This document shows positions 26,216 through 36,883 of a stretch of 64,000 nt of DNA, in pieces. Under the pieces are notes generated by a model. It did no database searches and was not told the origin of the DNA. It worked only from the letters and a program-made list of their open reading frames with translations. Position numbers and translations under genes: made by a program. This DNA comes from Lepas anatifera (Eukaryota; Arthropoda; Thecostraca; Lepadidae). Within the stretch, counting starts at the first letter, position 1; each line of letters begins with the position of its first letter. The stretch lies in contig JAOTON010001929.1 in assembly GCA_034440635.1 (NCBI GenBank), forward strand, positions 1,005,001-1,069,000, read 5' to 3'.

Positions 26216-27118
26216 CACGCGCCCCGTTGAGGGGGGTGCGAAATTCGCTCCCCTCCTGGTTTTCCCCAGATAGCTTAAAAACGAAAGAAACGCAGAACAA
26301 CGAAACTTACGGTGCCTTATTCTTGACCAATTTTACACATCTGACAAAATTTTGAAGTTAAGGTCATGTCAAGTCAAGGAGCTATTCAGGGTCAAGTGAT
26401 CCGACCTCAAAACCAAAATTACGAGTTTGAAGCAGCGCCCAGGGAACATTAGCAAACCGATCAGTTTGAAACTTCCACAATATGATAAAGTCATTAGGGT
26501 CTACAAATCTGTTTTCCCGGAATTTTGATATTGGTGACCCAAGGTGGGGTCAATTTTTGGTCACCCCGTTATAAGTTTATGGTGAAAAATAGAATCAAAT
26601 GTCATATCAGGTCACGGGAGCAGATAGTAATTGTTTTGCCAATACCTTCTCACTGAAGTGATATAACGTTTCCATTTTGCTTGCAATGTGTTTATATTGT
26701 CACGGGGATTCGATTGATATGCAACATGACCATACCAGGTCACTCTGTGACGCTAACCTAGGTCGAGGTCAGGTTATTTTGATTTTTTGATCTAGCAAGG
26801 TCATATTATACATCATTCCATTTGCAGCGATAAGATGAATCCAATGATGCATAAACATTTTTCCAGCTTCCTGAGGACAGATCTAGAGAGGGAAACGTAC
26901 ACTGCTCTGCTGTAAGCCTATGGAGCATTCTTTAACCTATGCTGACCTCAATATTGACCTGACATAAAAATACTTCTTATAAATTATCTTTATCTTGTCA
27001 AGAGCTTTCGAACGCCGCCCGTAATGTTCTTTTAGCTTTTGTGGGGAACGAGATACGGAGGGAGCGAAAAACGCCCCCAGCGGGGTGCGTCGTGCAAGGG
27101 ACCCCAGCGGGGCGCGTG
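26216..27118 (+). mobile_element. Family A TTAA element, copy 2 (AGGTCA-rich)
   Basis: A 903-bp element with ends CACGCGCCCCGTTGAGGGG and ACCCCAGCGGGGCGCGTG, flanked by TTAA on both sides (26212-26215, 27119-27122). It is collinear with 17058-18063, with one internal deletion of about 100 bp and many substitutions. It retains the GGTCAAGG...AGGTCA clusters. No transposase. The right TTAA is also the left boundary of the next element (family D). Confidence 0.85.
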
Positions 27119-27122
27119 TTAA

Positions 27123-27505
27123 CCGCCCCACCGGGGTCCGGCCACCTTCGCCCCACCAGGGGGCCCTATGCCCCCATCTAACCCGAAAATATGGGCGTTG
27201 CGCATATCTGTAAAGTGCAATAGAAAGCTCGGTGAATTCAGTAAGAAATTACTTGACATGTTTTAGTGCTCATGTCAATGGTTTGACCTCAGGTAATTGG
27301 TCAAGATCGGTATTTTACTCAATATGAATGATTAAGAAACTGGGCATAACTCTTTGTCATTAGAGCTATTGAGGCCTGCTAAAGTACATTTGTAGAATTG
27401 CCAGTACTTTTTCGTATGTGGAACGTAAAGACTGCCAGTGGTTTGACTCAGAGGTCACTCTGCCTAATATGACCTGAGGTCACGAAACCAAACATTTTGA
27501 CTTGT
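27123..27505 (+). mobile_element. Family D TTAA element, copy 2 (right end not found)
   Basis: It starts immediately after the TTAA shared with family A copy 2, with CCGCCCCACCGGGGTCCGGCC, and is collinear with 21678-22070. It has AGGTCA-type sites near 27290-27510 (GAGGTCACTCTG, ATGACCTGAGGTCACG). The right end is estimated. Confidence 0.7.
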
Positions 27506-27962
27506 GACCTTAATCATAATTTGTGAAATTGAAAATAATTATGCTAAACATCCTACACACCTGAATAACAGCCACCGGGCGTACCAGAGTTGTTGTCTCG
27601 TCGGCAGGTCCGGGTCTTTCCAACGCGAAGTGGAGTGTGGAACAGGGGCACCATCTGGAATGGAGAGGCACTAGTTACTTATATACAGAGGGCGGAACCA
27701 GCAAGAGGGCACTTGAAATGCACCCTGAAAGATGCCCCAAAACCTCCTATTTTGGCCGATTATCTGAGGAATATGAATTGTTCACGTTTTGTTTACACCA
27801 TTGCCCCTATCCCTGTCCAAGCCACGCCCAGATCTGGCACTGCACACATGAACACATGCATACGTATTTTGAAACGATTGGCTAAAGGCTGGAGGGAGGG
27901 AGGGCAGATTTCAGCACAGGAACACAGCTGCTTAAACACATAGGTGGAGGAAATTGTGGAAA
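27506..27962. other. Non-coding spacer
   Basis: Two overlapping open frames of about 80-115 codons cross 27590-27943, but neither resembles a known protein. Confidence 0.35.
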
Positions 27963-27969
27963 GCTGTCT

Positions 27970-28145
27970 AGGGAGATGGGTGGCTTTGTGGATAGCATCC
28001 CGGTCTGCTAAGCCACCAATTCCGGGCTGAAGTTCCGGCGGACCCTCTGAGTACGTCGATCTGATCCCTCAGAATCCCTCCCAACAGGGTGAGAGTTGGC
28101 GACGTCGTATGACCTTAATAGTTGATGCGTCGTTAAACTCCAACA
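27970..28145 (+). mobile_element. tRNA-derived SINE beta, diverged copy
   Basis: The head has an A-box-like TGGCTTTGTGGATAGCA and a weak B box. The tail TCCCAACAGGGtGAGAGTTGGCGACG-TATGACC-GTTG-TGCGTCG matches the intact copy at 59841-60021. The head is strongly diverged. Confidence 0.65.
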
Positions 28146-28430
28146 CTTATCAAGCTTCTGTTAAGGGGTGCAGTATGGGTTATAGCCGACAATCGGTAGC
28201 CGCTTCGGTCAGAAACCGAGAAAAGTCGGACTCGGAAACCGGCCCGACAATCACCTCGGACACATTTTGAATACTGTGCGTCCACGTCTACTGCGTTACA
28301 TTATTACCAGGTCTTGCATTTTAGCTGAAATATGTATACACCTAGTTTTGTTTATCGGGTCGAAACATTGCAAAATTCCTCGTGTGATGTATCTACGTAC
28401 ATAATATAGTGGTAAGACATCAGTTTTCTG

Positions 28431-28717
28431 CATGGGCGGATCCAGGATTGCCGATCGGGTAGGGGGCACCTTCCCGGAGGGGGGGCATCCGGACCAGGGG
28501 GGCGCCACTTTTGACCGGAAAGTCCTATCAGATGGGCACAAAATCCTATCGGTGGGCGCCGATTTTCGCATCCTGGGGGTGGGGGGGATGGGGGTGGGAA
28601 CAGACACTTCAGGGGGCGCCATCGACGTTTCAGGGGGCGCCGTGACCATTTCAGGGGGCATCGAGGGTCGATTGGGGGAAGGGCACGCGCCCCCTTTGCC
28701 CCCGGGATCCGCCTATG
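28431..28717. mobile_element. hAT-type MITE, subfamily L copy 2
   Basis: The ends CATGGGCGGATCC and GGATCCGCCTATG are 13-bp inverted repeats with one mismatch. The interior is the reverse complement of 19025-19332 (GGCGCC phrases, TCAGATGGGCACAAAATCC). No clean 8-bp target duplication is visible. Confidence 0.8.
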
Positions 28718-29944
28718 GTTCCTGAAATCAACATGGATGTATGTATCAGTAAGGGGCGATCGAGAAATGGCATCACACATATTTGGCGATTTTTGTCGTC
28801 CTTGTGTAACGTTCGATATCGCTGGGACTCACTTTCTCACCAGTGACGGCGGAACGTCCGAATTTAAGGGATGCACCATGGACTTTTCAACCCTTTTATT
28901 TCCAGTCAACGCCATAGTCTTAGTGTTAGAATTTCTTATTTAAATGGGGGGGCTCCGGGACACGGTGCCCCCCCAGTTCTGCTGTCAGTTCCCCTCACCC
29001 CATTTACGTTAAATTGATAGCCGACCCTAAATGTACCTGACCGGTAATTTGATTGAACATGTCTAACACTCCGAGACATTATAACAAAATAGGAATAGGC
29101 TCGGTCATGGGTGAACAGATACAAAAATTGACACCACTAGTGGAGGTGCATCCATGCTCAGGCGGGGAACCATTCCACCCTTTGCTTCCTAGATCGGCTT
29201 TGTGCCTGTTTGGCACACCTGATTTTACATTTAAAATTGACATCGCCATGAAATCTTCAGTTTCACAAAAACATTTCTTATGCCTAAACGTTTTGTACAG
29301 CCAAACTCTCTAGTGAACTCAGCCCGTTTGCGCCGATACCAGATTCAGCCAATCAGAGACGAGTTCATCCACTGGTCACCGCCGGAGGCAAGGCCATGTC
29401 AGCGGGTCACGCGGTCGACCCGGCCCAGTCAGCCGCCGAGGGTCCAGCGAGCCGCTCTGTCGAGACGAGGTGAGTAGGGCGGGTGAGGGTCTGAGAGGTG
29501 TGTCAGACACTGGCGCACTGTCTACTGCCGAAATGATTTTCTGTTACATATTCCTTGCTTTATTATATGCTCTAACCATCAAAGGATGAATGTTTTAAGT
29601 CAATTTGATGGGGTAAGTGGTTCACTACATCATTTCGTTTTAAGATGTACCCCATTGGGATTATAATTGACCACTTACACACTATTAAATCGTTACAGGA
29701 GCCACTGCGGCTATATGAAGCGTGAAAACTAGTAGAAGCTGTTATCAGTTTCAGGATAAATGTTGCAGCTTTGACTGAAATTTTACTAGATCTTTGAAAG
29801 CATTAAGCCGTCTAACGTTTGAGGCATTGTGCAATATCGATTGTTGTTGAATCTAGTTACTCTGCAGAGCTCGAACATTCATGCATGACTTGGACTTCTG
29901 CCCTTCCTCAGGTCAACACCGAAGCCACACCACTTTCCAAGACA
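28718..29944. other. Upstream region of the crustin gene
   Basis: No other gene is seen. The last 200-230 bp probably hold the promoter and 5' leader of the crustin gene. A CCTTCCTCAG acceptor-like sequence ends at 29911, so the leader could be spliced. The upstream part is non-coding and includes a CpG-rich patch near 29380-29470. Confidence 0.4.
29712..29749 (+). promoter_or_regulatory. Weak candidate core promoter of crustin
   Basis: TATATGAAG at 29712-29720 is followed by an arthropod initiator-like TCAGT at 29745-29749. The distance from the first T to the initiator A is about 35 bp, slightly longer than usual. Both motifs are short and could be chance. Confidence 0.2.
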
Positions 29945-31614
29945 ATGCAGAAGAGTACCCTACTGCTGGCTGTGGCTTTGATGGTGGCTGTAAGCGCCAT
30001 TCATCTGCCCTCGCGACCCGGACACAGGCGCCGCCTGGGGCCTCGTTTCGGCCTCGGACCCCGCTTTGGCCCTCGCTTCGGCCGCGGCCCTCGTTTCGGT
30101 CTCGTTCCTCGCTTCGGGTTCGGATCTCGGTTCGGGCCTCGCTTCGGGCCTCGCTTCAGGCCCAGCCTCGGCCATCGCCGATTTAAGAGGGCTCATCGCG
30201 GGGCGGGCAGAGGGCGCGGCTCCGATAGCTGCAGCTACTGGTGCAAGACGGCCTCCAACCGCTTCTATTGCTGCGACGACGCACCCTTCCCTACACCTCG
30301 GCCAGGTATGCAAGCCGCTCATTGGCAGATCCGAGGAGGTTTTTGAGGGTGTTAAACTAACTGTTTGGAGGGCTAAATCGAGAAAAAATCGCAAAAAGAT
30401 AGTATTCTTCAAAAGAAAACTGTCAATATTCGACACTTTTGGGTGCTCAAGAGGTAATATTTCAGGCTTTGGTGGGTGCCATGGCCCCTTTGGTCCGCCT
30501 TGGATCCGCCAGTGAAGCCGCTGGTGTTTTGGGCGACCTCGATTTTAACTTTGTTTCTGCTTCTGGGAGGAATAATGTTTGGTTACCGTGCAGTATGAGT
30601 GGGGTGAGTTGGGACGAATAATGCGGAAGATGCCATCAATAGGACCAGAGGATTTATATATTTTTGCGTGCAAATTTGAGTATCTACCCAAACCAACTTT
30701 GAGAGTTTGCTTCTTATCCGGGCAGAGCGGAAATTGCCAGGGTCGATTCCCTACGAAATGGTTTCTTCTAAATTCCAATGCCTACAGGCCATGATGGACA
30801 ATATTTCTAATAAGATGCGGCGCATATCGGCAGCTTTTGAGTTAACCTCAATGTGTGCAATTTAAAGGTTTGTTAATATAGACAGAGTAACGTGCTCTCG
30901 TGTGTCAATGTACGGACAGTTGGGATGGCGGTTCCAATTTTCATGTAAGTCTTATTTTCAAGTCACCCTGGCAAACTGTGTACTGGTTCGGGAGTTCGTG
31001 TTATCACGCAGTTGGGAAAACTAACATTTATATTTTAGTTTGCCATTCTAAAAACATGATTCGTGTGGAATGACATTCAGCATCCATATAAACAAATATT
31101 GAAGTGCTTTGTCAGTTAAATATCTCCTACAGATATTTGTTAAACCACCGTTCTCGCCTCCTTCTCACGCTATGGCTAACTCTAGCCACCCATTTAAGCT
31201 TCCGTAATTCAGACAACTCTTCGAGGCAAATACAGGTCTAGATTCTCGCCTCTCGTATAGCTATCAACCGTGTTTTGCGATTGCTGGATTTTCTGTGCTG
31301 CAAAGCCTTATGAAATAATTCACTCATCCTGGCCCTAAAACTTAGGAAAACCATAGAACGTTAACATGAGCAAGCTAAATAAGACAAAATACCACACCTA
31401 AGCGTGAGACGATGACTGACGGTTGTGTTCCTCGACAGTGCCCTCTCCCGGCTTCTGCCCGCCGGTGCGCCCTTTCTGCCCGCGCACTCCCGCTCTGTCG
31501 TCTCCCCCGGAGACGTGTCGCTCAGACTTCGACTGCGGCCGCGGAGACAAGTGCTGCTACGACGTCTGCCTCAAGCTGAAGGTCTGCAAGCCCGCGCGCC
31601 ACCACCGTGGCTGA
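29945..31614 (+). CDS. crustin: Crustin-like antimicrobial peptide with PRFG repeats (2 coding exons)
   Basis: Secreted cationic host-defence peptide; crustins act on bacteria outside the cell. Coding exons are 29945-30305 and 31439-31614, joined in phase 1 (Val121 is split) to give 178 residues. Residues 1-18 are a signal peptide (MQKSTLLLAVALMVAVSA). Residues 27-92 hold 19 arginines and seven PRF plus one SRF repeats where type II crustins are Gly-rich. Cys96, 100, 109 and 110 form the usual Cys-rich segment. Residues 127-170 form a WAP domain with eight cysteines (127, 134, 147, 153, 159, 160, 164, 170), including CPPVRPFC and DKCCYDVC. The start was chosen because the signal peptide begins there and A is at -3. 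The donor CAG/GTATGC and acceptor CTCGACAG/TG fit. The family is secure; the subtype is unclear. No AATAAA was found downstream. Confidence 0.88.
30306..31438 (+). other. Crustin intron (phase 1)
   Basis: A 1133-bp intron with a GTATGC donor and a TTCCTCGACAG acceptor. It separates the signal/cationic/Cys-rich part from the WAP-encoding exon. It contains a 195-bp hAT MITE at its very start; the remaining ~900 bp is AT-rich without recognised features. Confidence 0.8.
30320..30514. mobile_element. hAT-type MITE inside the crustin intron (subfamily H copy 1)
   Basis: Ends CATTGGCAGATCC and GGATCCGCCAGTG form a 13-bp inverted repeat with two mismatches. The flanks are perfect 8-bp duplications AAGCCGCT (30312-30319 and 30515-30522). 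The interior matches the reverse complement of 60046-60238 (GGAGGGCTAAATCG, AAAAGATAGT, GGTGGG...GGCCCCTTTGG). The target site begins at intron position +7, directly after the GTATGC donor. Confidence 0.9.
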
Positions 31615-32311
31615 GAGTGGAGTGTGGAGGTCGTCTGCCCCCAGGGCATCGAGGCGCGCCTGCTGCCGAGGCGTGAAACGTGCGATAAGGGCCTACAGCC
31701 TGGACGGGGCTTCTTGCGCCTCGCACGATTGTATATACTGCTCCCTTGGGTGACTTTTACGCATGCAGGCGCCAGTTAGTGAGCGCACATTTTTAGACGT
31801 CCGGTGGTGTTTGACGTATTTTAGTGTACTAGATTGATGAGGTTTCCTCCGTGTTTTATAATGCATGGAAAATGCCCACCAGCATGCATAATGTGAACTG
31901 CAGCCGCTCGTTCTTGGGCTAATAGTGACTCGACTTCATATACTTGCGGCATGACTGGGAACTTGGCTGCGCTGAGCATTTTTAACTATTTTAAGACTGC
32001 CTTTTTGAAGCTTGCCTCCGTACTTTTGGGTTCTTTCAGCGTATCTTTTAGAAACGACCTTTCAAGACTACAGAGTTAGCGAAAAAGTGGTCTACTTGTC
32101 ATATCGGAATTTCAAATTGTTTGCATTGTACATATTGAACTCGTGCTTGTGACACTGAATCACTGAATGAGGCAATACAATTTGAACATTTCCGCTGTGT
32201 AGTTATTCTGCATTGGGTTGGTGGAAACGACTAGATGCAAACGCATATTTGTGGGAAAGCTACAAAACTTAAAAACAATGCCAGAAGCTGAATCTTCGCT
32301 CAGGGGTTGTA
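31615..32311. other. Crustin 3' flank
   Basis: Probably starts with the 3' untranslated region; I find no AATAAA or ATTAAA signal to place its end. Nothing else recognised. Confidence 0.4.
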
Positions 32312-32315
32312 TTAA

Positions 32316-33287
32316 CCCTCGCACTACCGGGGGTCCATTTGTAGCCCTCGTTTTTTGCGATGGCATACTAATTGCTCGGCTTTGAGGAATGGCATCCAGG
32401 ATATGGAAACTAGTGTCAATATTACACATTTTAGCATTTTCAAGTCCGGATCATCTCTGGTCATTGAGATTTGAGGTCATTCTGAAAGGCCTTTGCGATA
32501 CCTCCTCAGCCTTTCACTTTATTTCCATTATTCAGCACATTGTCTACGGACAGTCTCCTGTTCAGAGTCAATTCCTAAAACCTTAACCTTTTGAGCATAT
32601 GCAATGGAAAACAGGGGCGTAGCCAGGATTTCGCTCTTAAAATAATCAGCCACGTCACCGGTCGAACTAGGTCACTGACCTCCAATTGCCTTTACCACTA
32701 AAATCTAAAGTGCATGTTTGCCAATGCTTCTAGCAAGACTTTTGTCCACTTTCTGGAAGATTGCCTGGCCTAGTGGCCTTTGACCTTTGGCCTTAAAAGA
32801 TCGGTAACCTAGAATTTACAAGTTTGGCAGCAAGTTTGGTAACAAGTTTAGCAACCAACATTAATGCAGTTTACTGAAGCAGTCAGGCGCGGTAGAAGCC
32901 TTTTGACTGATAATTCAGTCAACCACGCGCTAGAGGAGGCTAGCACTCACCAGGCTACATTGGGTTCCAAATATACATTGTTTTACTCTTTGCAATGTTT
33001 TCAATTTTATAAGTGTAGGAGATTGCAAATGCCTCAAAACACGACTCTGCACCATTTGGCAACCAGAACCTTGCGTGGAGCCAAGGCGTGACTGTGTTTC
33101 ACGTGATGTTAGCCTCACCAGGAGACGTGGGACCGCTCAAGGTTACCAGTTGACCTGAGGTCACAAAGATGCAAAACATCAGAAAGGTCAGGTCAAGGGA
33201 AATACGCTGCAATTTACCTCATCTTTATACCTCTTGGCTTCTAAACGGATATGGGAGGGTCCATGTGGACCGCAGTAGAACGAGGGT
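32316..33287 (+). mobile_element. Family E TTAA element, intact (piggyBac-like MITE)
   Basis: A 972-bp non-coding element flanked by TTAA (32312-32315 and 33288-33291). The left end CCCTCGCACTACCGGGGGTC and the right end GACCGCAGTAGAACGAGGGT are inverted repeats that continue inward for about 30 bp with mismatches. The terminal CCCT next to TTAA is the piggyBac-superfamily pattern. It holds AGGTCA/TGACCT sites (AGGTCACTGACCTC near 32670, TTGACCTGAGGTCAC near 33151, AAGGTCAGGTCAAGG near 33186) and a foreign-looking phrase CAGGGGCGTAGCCAGG near 32613, resembling another transposon end. Confidence 0.8.
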
Positions 33288-33361
33288 TTAATTTTTTCAG
33301 ATTAATTTCAATTAATCTGCTAAGCTGTGACACGACACCTAAACACGACGTTATTTGGAAG

Positions 33362-33560
33362 TGGGGCCGGGTGGCCTAGTGGCTTCGTTGCCAGTCTTCA
33401 GGTCGGATAGCATGCGGGTTCAATCCCCATGGCAGGAAACCGCCTTCCGTGTCCGATCTGACCCGGTGTAGAGGATCCTTAAACACCCACGCCAATGCTC
33501 CCTATAATTGGGCAAGTGTGCCTGATGGGGGTGGCCCTAATAAAGTAAAAATAAATTAAA
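33362..33560 (+). mobile_element. tRNA-derived SINE alpha, copy 1
   Basis: The head GGGGCCGGGTGGCCTAGTGG carries a polymerase III A box (TGGCCTAGTGGC). A perfect B box GGTTCAATCCCC follows about 35 bp later. The body (GGAAACCGCCTTCCGTGTCCG, GAGGATCCTTAAACACCCAC, AATTGGGCAAGTG) matches 55968-56170. It ends in an A-rich TAATAAAGTAAAAATAAA tail. Confidence 0.85.
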
Positions 33561-33721
33561 ATCAAAAGTGGCAACCAAAATAGCATTATCAGCCAGCGAT
33601 GGTTTCCTGACGCGAATGCTACCTAGAAATAACTAAGTCATGTTCCTTGAGTGTTAGAACTTAAACAAAAATATCATGAACGTATTGACCAGGAAAAAGT
33701 GAATTAATACTTTTTGGCTGT

Positions 33722-33846
33722 ATTATAAAACCCGACAAGTTTCCATTTCCGCCACGTCTTGGAGTGAAGATGGTGGAATACCATGATGACTTCCACCATC
33801 ACTCCAAGAATATGGTGGAAGCCAAAACCTGACGGGACTTATAGTG
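33722..33846. repeat. 125-bp foldback hairpin
   Basis: Two arms of about 55 nt (33722-33778 and 33791-33846) are reverse complements with few mismatches and a 3-nt bulge. The inner stem is CTTGGAGTGAAGATGGTGGAA against TTCCACCATCACTCCAAG; the loop is about 12 nt. It could be a tiny foldback transposon or a transcribed hairpin. Confidence 0.7.
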
Positions 33847-35602
33847 CAACCAAAAAAATCACCTTTCCTAATCATTGCGTTCATAATGTTATTTTAAGTT
33901 CTAATCACAATGAAAAACTAGGGAATAAATATATTTTTACTTTATATTAAGAATTTAGTCATGTTCGAACCGGTCATCACCCAGTGCACTTTACAGAAAA
34001 ATATATGCATGACTATCCCGCTTGCTGAAAAATTCTTAAATGTTATTTTCTGTTAAGGAATTGAGAGAACTGTAAACAGATCATGTCATTTTCACCCACT
34101 TTGTCTCATGATGCCGATTCATTCTCCCACCATAATCGTGTCGTCTGCTTGCCTTGCTTTTCAGCTAGGCGAGCCGAGTTTCGGCATCCACTTTTTCTGC
34201 TTTGACACAGCCGTGTATGCTGTATATTTTAGTTTTAAGAATACATATTTGAGTCGGAGGATACATAACTTTCCTGTTTATCCGCCAATAACTCTGGGAG
34301 GAAGCTTTGGGGTAGTCCGGAAATAGGAAAACTACATTCGAACAATTGTCTGTCATCTACTCTGTTGGAAAACACTTCCGCGCATTTTTTTTGAAAGCGC
34401 TGCTGAATTTTTGGCTACCTCTGCAAACGCTACCACCACCCATGTGTATTTCGTAATATGCGTGACTGGCGCCGGCATGTCTGGATACGGCCAATACGAC
34501 CGGCTCTCTGAAGGCTCTGGGGAGCAGTCCCTGCTTGAATTGCGGGCCATAAACGGCAACCAATCCAACTAACTGGTCCGGCGCAATGCATCCCATCTCC
34601 AGCGATGTGGATTTGGATTTCTCTGGGTGTATTTGCTGCATCCGTATATGTATGCCGGTGGTGTTGTATCTTGTTTTCCATCTTTTCTAGAGCAGAGATC
34701 TTCGGGAGAAAAGAGTTCGTTCGTAAATTACGTAACGACTTGTATGACTTTTTACTACTCCCCCTCATTTTTTCATGTAAGGCATTTTTAACGCTCATAC
34801 GTAACCTTTTGGGACGGCCTCAAAATTGCTTCGATTTGTGAAAATGCGACCGGATAGAGATTGTTAAAAAGTGTATTTTTGTATGACTAACTGAACAACC
34901 TTTTTGATAGTCTGATAGGTTCTCAGTCTGTTCCTACATATGATTTTACAGAAATAAGCTGTGGTAATTATCTGTTTTGGTTAATGGGACCTCTTTCATC
35001 ACCACATTACATGACCCCGCCAGATGAATATGAGAAGACCATGAGATAAAGAGTTAATTATAATCAACACTTTGTCTTAGTTAATTAACTGGCTTGTTCA
35101 TTGCCTTAGTTAATTAACTTAAAATCATCATAAAAACGGCGTGGATGTACATATATATCTTTGGGAGGTCCCCGGGGACCCCCAATGAAATATCGAGGTA
35201 ATATGGAAAATCCATGGAATTTAGGTTTTTATTTTGATTTCTCAAATTGGTTTTGTACAGTTGGACAGATTGGTTCTTCAGTTATGTGGGAATGCTAACG
35301 CACACATTATATTATACCACCCCTTTAATTTGGTGGCTATCGACATTGCTTCCACTTTGGGCACCGCCGAATAATTATAACAATTCACACCCATGATGAA
35401 AAATAATATTGTCAAATTTCGTTTTACTGCCACTGCAGATCAACTGAGGTTTGTGGGACCGAACACGCCCGCCACATATAAGGAAGGCGGATATATATCT
35501 TGCAGTCTCTGGGGAGAAACAGGGCCTGTGGAATAAAATTACACTTAGCAGCTTGATTTTCAACTTCAGAGGGTGATAAAATCGTTAATCCCCCGCACCG
35601 AG

Positions 35603-35604
<2 letters not shown>

Positions 35605-35643
<39 letters not shown>
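35605..35643. repeat. (TA)n microsatellite
   Basis: Uninterrupted alternating TA. Confidence 0.95.
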
Positions 35644-35645
<2 letters not shown>

Positions 35646-36596
35646 AAGAGTAAGCTATTGGCTAGATTGTCTATCATCGGTGGCCCAGTGTTTGATTTTT
35701 ATATGCGAAAGACCGCTGGTTGGATTCTGCACCAGAATAATCGTAGACCTTTTCAGATAGGGAGAAAACTGAACCGAGTTAAATCTATCTGCGTTTACCA
35801 CATTTGTCGCCTCTAAGCCACTGAAAGAATCCAATACTGGTCAGTTCATAAGCATATCCAAGGCCTTTAGATATAGCGGTAGAACACTCCGCTCTAAAAA
35901 ATGGCAACCTCTGTTTCTAGAGACTTTTACGTTTGTGACGTCAGCGATTGCTCTCGAGGTGCAGCCGCCCATTCATTCAACGTAAATCGGCTACGGATCG
36001 TTGAGTGTTTGTACGGTTTCAAGTTGCATCTGGCAAAGGGACAGACCCAGGATTCATTACCCCATGTCCACAAAAATCAGTATTACTGCCCCTAACACGC
36101 AACCTATCTGCTGAGCCCCGTCTTCCACAATACACAGAGGCAATGCGTTGCTAAGCATTTCTAGGCGATCTCTGACGTCATCGCCGTGGCGAATGCCAGA
36201 TTTGCGGTTGCCATTTTTGGACTATGCTAAAAAGCCGGAGTGCAACCCCCTGGGCATATCCTAGACAGGGCGAAGGAGCCGGCCACACTCCCACGCCCTA
36301 ATTTAGCAGAGGTACCCTGCTGGTTCAGGGTGCTTCATGCACCTCTCCAATGCCGGAAACAACCCATGTGGATCTACAAATACCTGCAAAATGGCAAAAA
36401 ATGTGCACCATAGACACTTTCTGTCACTGACCGCCGCTGAGGTCGGGTCGCTCCGGGTTGCTGGTCAAGAGAGAGAGCGAGAGTGCAAAGAGAGAGCGAG
36501 GCGCCAGTGCAGCGACAAGCGGGACAGTGCTGAGCGTTTGAGTGACCGGTGGCGGCGGTGAGTGGTGCTTGTCTCTCACGATAAAATAATTCACAA

Positions 36597-36880
36597 TGTT
36601 AGCGCAGAGTGAGGTGAAGGATGCACTGACAGCATGCCTGGAGGACGCGGATGTGATGAGGAGGCTGACGGAGAAACTACTGGAGCCGCTTGTGATGCAA
36701 GCTGTTTCCAAACTGGAAGCCGAAAAGGACAGGGAAATCCGATCTCTAAAATGTGAACTAAATCAGGCCCAAGAAAATCTCAACGAACTCGAACAATATT
36801 CTCCGGAAGACGTGTGTAATTATAAGCGGCGTCCCTGAGGCTGGAGCAAACCGTGAGGACACAGACCAAATTGTGATCTT
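36597..36880 (+). pseudogene. LINE ORF1 fragment (coiled coil)
   Basis: The frame starts MLAQSEVKDALTACLEDADV and continues as an acidic/basic coiled coil ending LNELEQYS. In LINE ORF1 proteins of the CR1/jockey type this is followed by a RRNSLRISGVPE-like motif. Here the motif is reached only after a frameshift: codons from about 36817 read ISGVPEAGANRE and then DTDQIVI in another frame. The sequence ends abruptly where the family B element starts. It is a broken, truncated copy. Confidence 0.75.
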
Positions 36881-36883
36881 AGG

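Larger units (their letters stand above)
33561..36596. other. Non-coding stretch
   Basis: No gene recognised apart from the foldback hairpin (33722-33846) and a (TA)n run. Short frames at 34108-34841 overlap on both strands and resemble nothing known. TTAGTTAATTAACT is duplicated near 35078 and 35105. Confidence 0.4.

Noticed and set aside
30027..30160. PRFG repeats as an RFamide neuropeptide precursor
   Set aside because: Dibasic cleavage sites do not separate the units, only one RFG is directly followed by Arg, and the WAP domain downstream identifies a crustin.
29960..30515. Antisense and alternate-frame proteins across the crustin exon
   Set aside because: They are shadows of the repetitive coding sequence; only the crustin frame has a signal peptide, conserved cysteines and matching splice sites.
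35670..35740. Another tRNA-derived head (TGGCCCAGTG and GGTTGGATTC)
   Set aside because: Box matches are weak, spacing is loose and no second copy is visible in the window.
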